A stretch of 64,000 nt of DNA from Odoribacter splanchnicus DSM 20712 (lineage in GTDB: Bacteria; Bacteroidota; Bacteroidia; Bacteroidales; Marinifilaceae), in assembly GCF_000190535.1 (NCBI RefSeq), contig NC_015160.1, positions 62,001-126,000 on the forward strand, written 5' to 3'. Shown piece by piece: positions 63,386 to 64,000 of the stretch (the first letter of the stretch is position 1; each line of letters begins with the position of its first letter). A program made the position numbers and the translations under genes. The notes below the pieces were generated by a model, which was not told the origin of the DNA, did not search any database, and worked only from the letters and a program-made list of their open reading frames with translations.

Positions 63386-64000
63386 ATGAGAAAACGATTG
63401 TATCTGTTACTTGCATTCCTTTGGATGGGGGTATGCATGCTGAGTGCGCAGACGAAAAATGTTTCAGGACGTATCTTGTCTGCAGAAAATGATGAACCGA
63501 TAGCCGGTGCTACGGTATTGGTCAAGGGTACATCTATCGGGGTGGCTTCTGATGCACATGGGCATTTTACGCTGAAAGTGCCGGAATCTGCTACCGAATT
63601 AATAGTTTCGTTTATGGGAATGGAAACACAGGAAGTGGGAATCAAAGCGAATCTGACGATTCGGTTGAAGTCTGCCAACGAGAAATTGGATGAAGTGATG
63701 GTCGTGGCTTATGGAACAGCTAAAAAATCGAGCTTTACAGGTGCTGCAGAGGTGATAAAGAACGAACAGTTGGAAAAAATGAATGTCGTGTCTGTCACCA
63801 AAGCATTGGAAGGCACATCGCCGGGTTTGCAGGTGATGGGCGGCACCGGTCAGCCGGGCTCGGGAGCTGCAATCCGTATCCGTGGTATCGGTTCGCTGTC
63901 ATCCTCTTCTGCTCCTTTGTATGTGTTGAACGGAGTTGTTTTTGACGGGGATATCAGTTCCATCAATCCGGATGATATAGAATCAATTTCAGTGTTGAAG
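63386..64000 (+). CDS. SusC/RagA receptor, N-terminal part (runs off window)
   Basis: 205 codons to the window end without a stop. Signal MRKRLYLLLAFLWMGVCMLSAQ, then directly a CarboxypepD_reg-like domain (VSGRILSAENDEPIAGATVLVKGTSIG), the TonB-box region (LDEVMVVAYGTAKKSSFTG) and the plug start (SPGLQVMGGTGQPGSG, IRIRGIGSLSSSSAPLYVLNGV, DDIESISVLK). No STN domain, unlike the SusC proteins of loci 1 and 2, so it should not signal through FecR and is not the missing partner of the locus 3 stub. Confidence 0.92.
   Translation, partial: MRKRLYLLLAFLWMGVCMLSAQTKNVSGRILSAENDEPIAGATVLVKGTSIGVASDAHGHFTLKVPESATELIVSFMGMETQEVGIKANLTIRLKSANEKLDEVMVVAYGTAKKSSFTGAAEVIKNEQLEKMNVVSVTKALEGTSPGLQVMGGTGQPGSGAAIRIRGIGSLSSSSAPLYVLNGVVFDGDISSINPDDIESISVLK

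Noticed and set aside
1..64000. CRISPR array or ribosomal RNA operon
   Set aside because: No regularly spaced identical repeats of CRISPR type and no rRNA-like sequence found; the spaced dyads at 16.5 kb are too few and not separated by unique spacers of fixed size.

Overview
The window is chromosomal DNA of a Bacteroidales bacterium. Evidence: SusC/SusD pairs with FecR anti-sigma factors and ECF sigma factors, BACON and DUF4843 lipoproteins, -7 boxes of the form TAnnTTTG, and a tmRNA tag reading GENNYALAA. Odoribacteraceae (Odoribacter or Butyricimonas type) is my best guess from the repeated SusC/SusD/DUF4843/PKD-like/TlpA layout; this is inference only.

Region by region. 1-5.6 kb is core: the end of a minus-strand BatA-type membrane protein, then parA, parB, a DUF5683 protein and a LysM lytic transglycosylase. 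5.76-19.4 kb is a 13.4-kb genomic island integrated in the tmRNA gene (ssrA). A 205-bp exact direct repeat of the ssrA 3' half marks both ends, a tyrosine recombinase sits at the right end, and the intact ssrA is rebuilt there. Island cargo includes HigBA, a DUF4062 protein, an inactivated-looking RadC-like protein, DUF3871, a ParB-like protein and several unknowns. It is rich in noncoding repeats. 19.8-22.3 kb is an amino-sugar pair (GH109-type oxidoreductase fold enzyme plus a NahK-like sugar kinase). 22.7-26.7 kb holds a BACON lipoprotein and two damaged outer-membrane protein genes. 27-30 kb is a low-GC operon encoding a small secreted Cys-rich peptide, two propeller-type lipoproteins and a thioredoxin-like lipoprotein. 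30-32.5 kb has a frameshifted ECF sigma gene and an RloA/RloB ATPase-TOPRIM defence-type pair. 32.7-42.6 kb is nutrient-uptake locus 1 (FecR, SusC, SusD, DUF4843, PKD-like, TlpA). 42.7-44.4 kb is ettA. 44.5-55.4 kb is uptake locus 2 (sigma, FecR, SusC interrupted by an amber codon, SusD, metallopeptidase-like lipoprotein, TlpA), with a decayed duplication of its last two genes. 55.5-58.4 kb has a secreted HELGH zincin and the cbpA/cbpM chaperone pair. 58.6-64 kb is uptake locus 3: divergent sigma/FecR, whose SusC was cut off after about 20 codons by an IS, then an ISAs1-type remnant and the start of another SusC.

The most interesting undescribed item I see is a pair of homologous structured noncoding RNAs (about 8560-8801 and 24665-24889, both minus strand). 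They share five helices supported by compensatory base changes, a TAnnTTTG promoter at the same place and a U-rich end. In each copy two segments of the RNA are complementary to DNA just upstream of its own promoter. One copy lies on the island, the other outside it. I could not assign them to a named RNA family.

How genes work together: each uptake locus follows the known Bacteroidetes logic of sigma and FecR sensing an STN-domain SusC at the outer membrane. Loci 1 and 2 share an 18-bp identical sequence just upstream of fecR; in locus 1 the sigma gene that should precede it is missing and the rloAB pair lies there instead.
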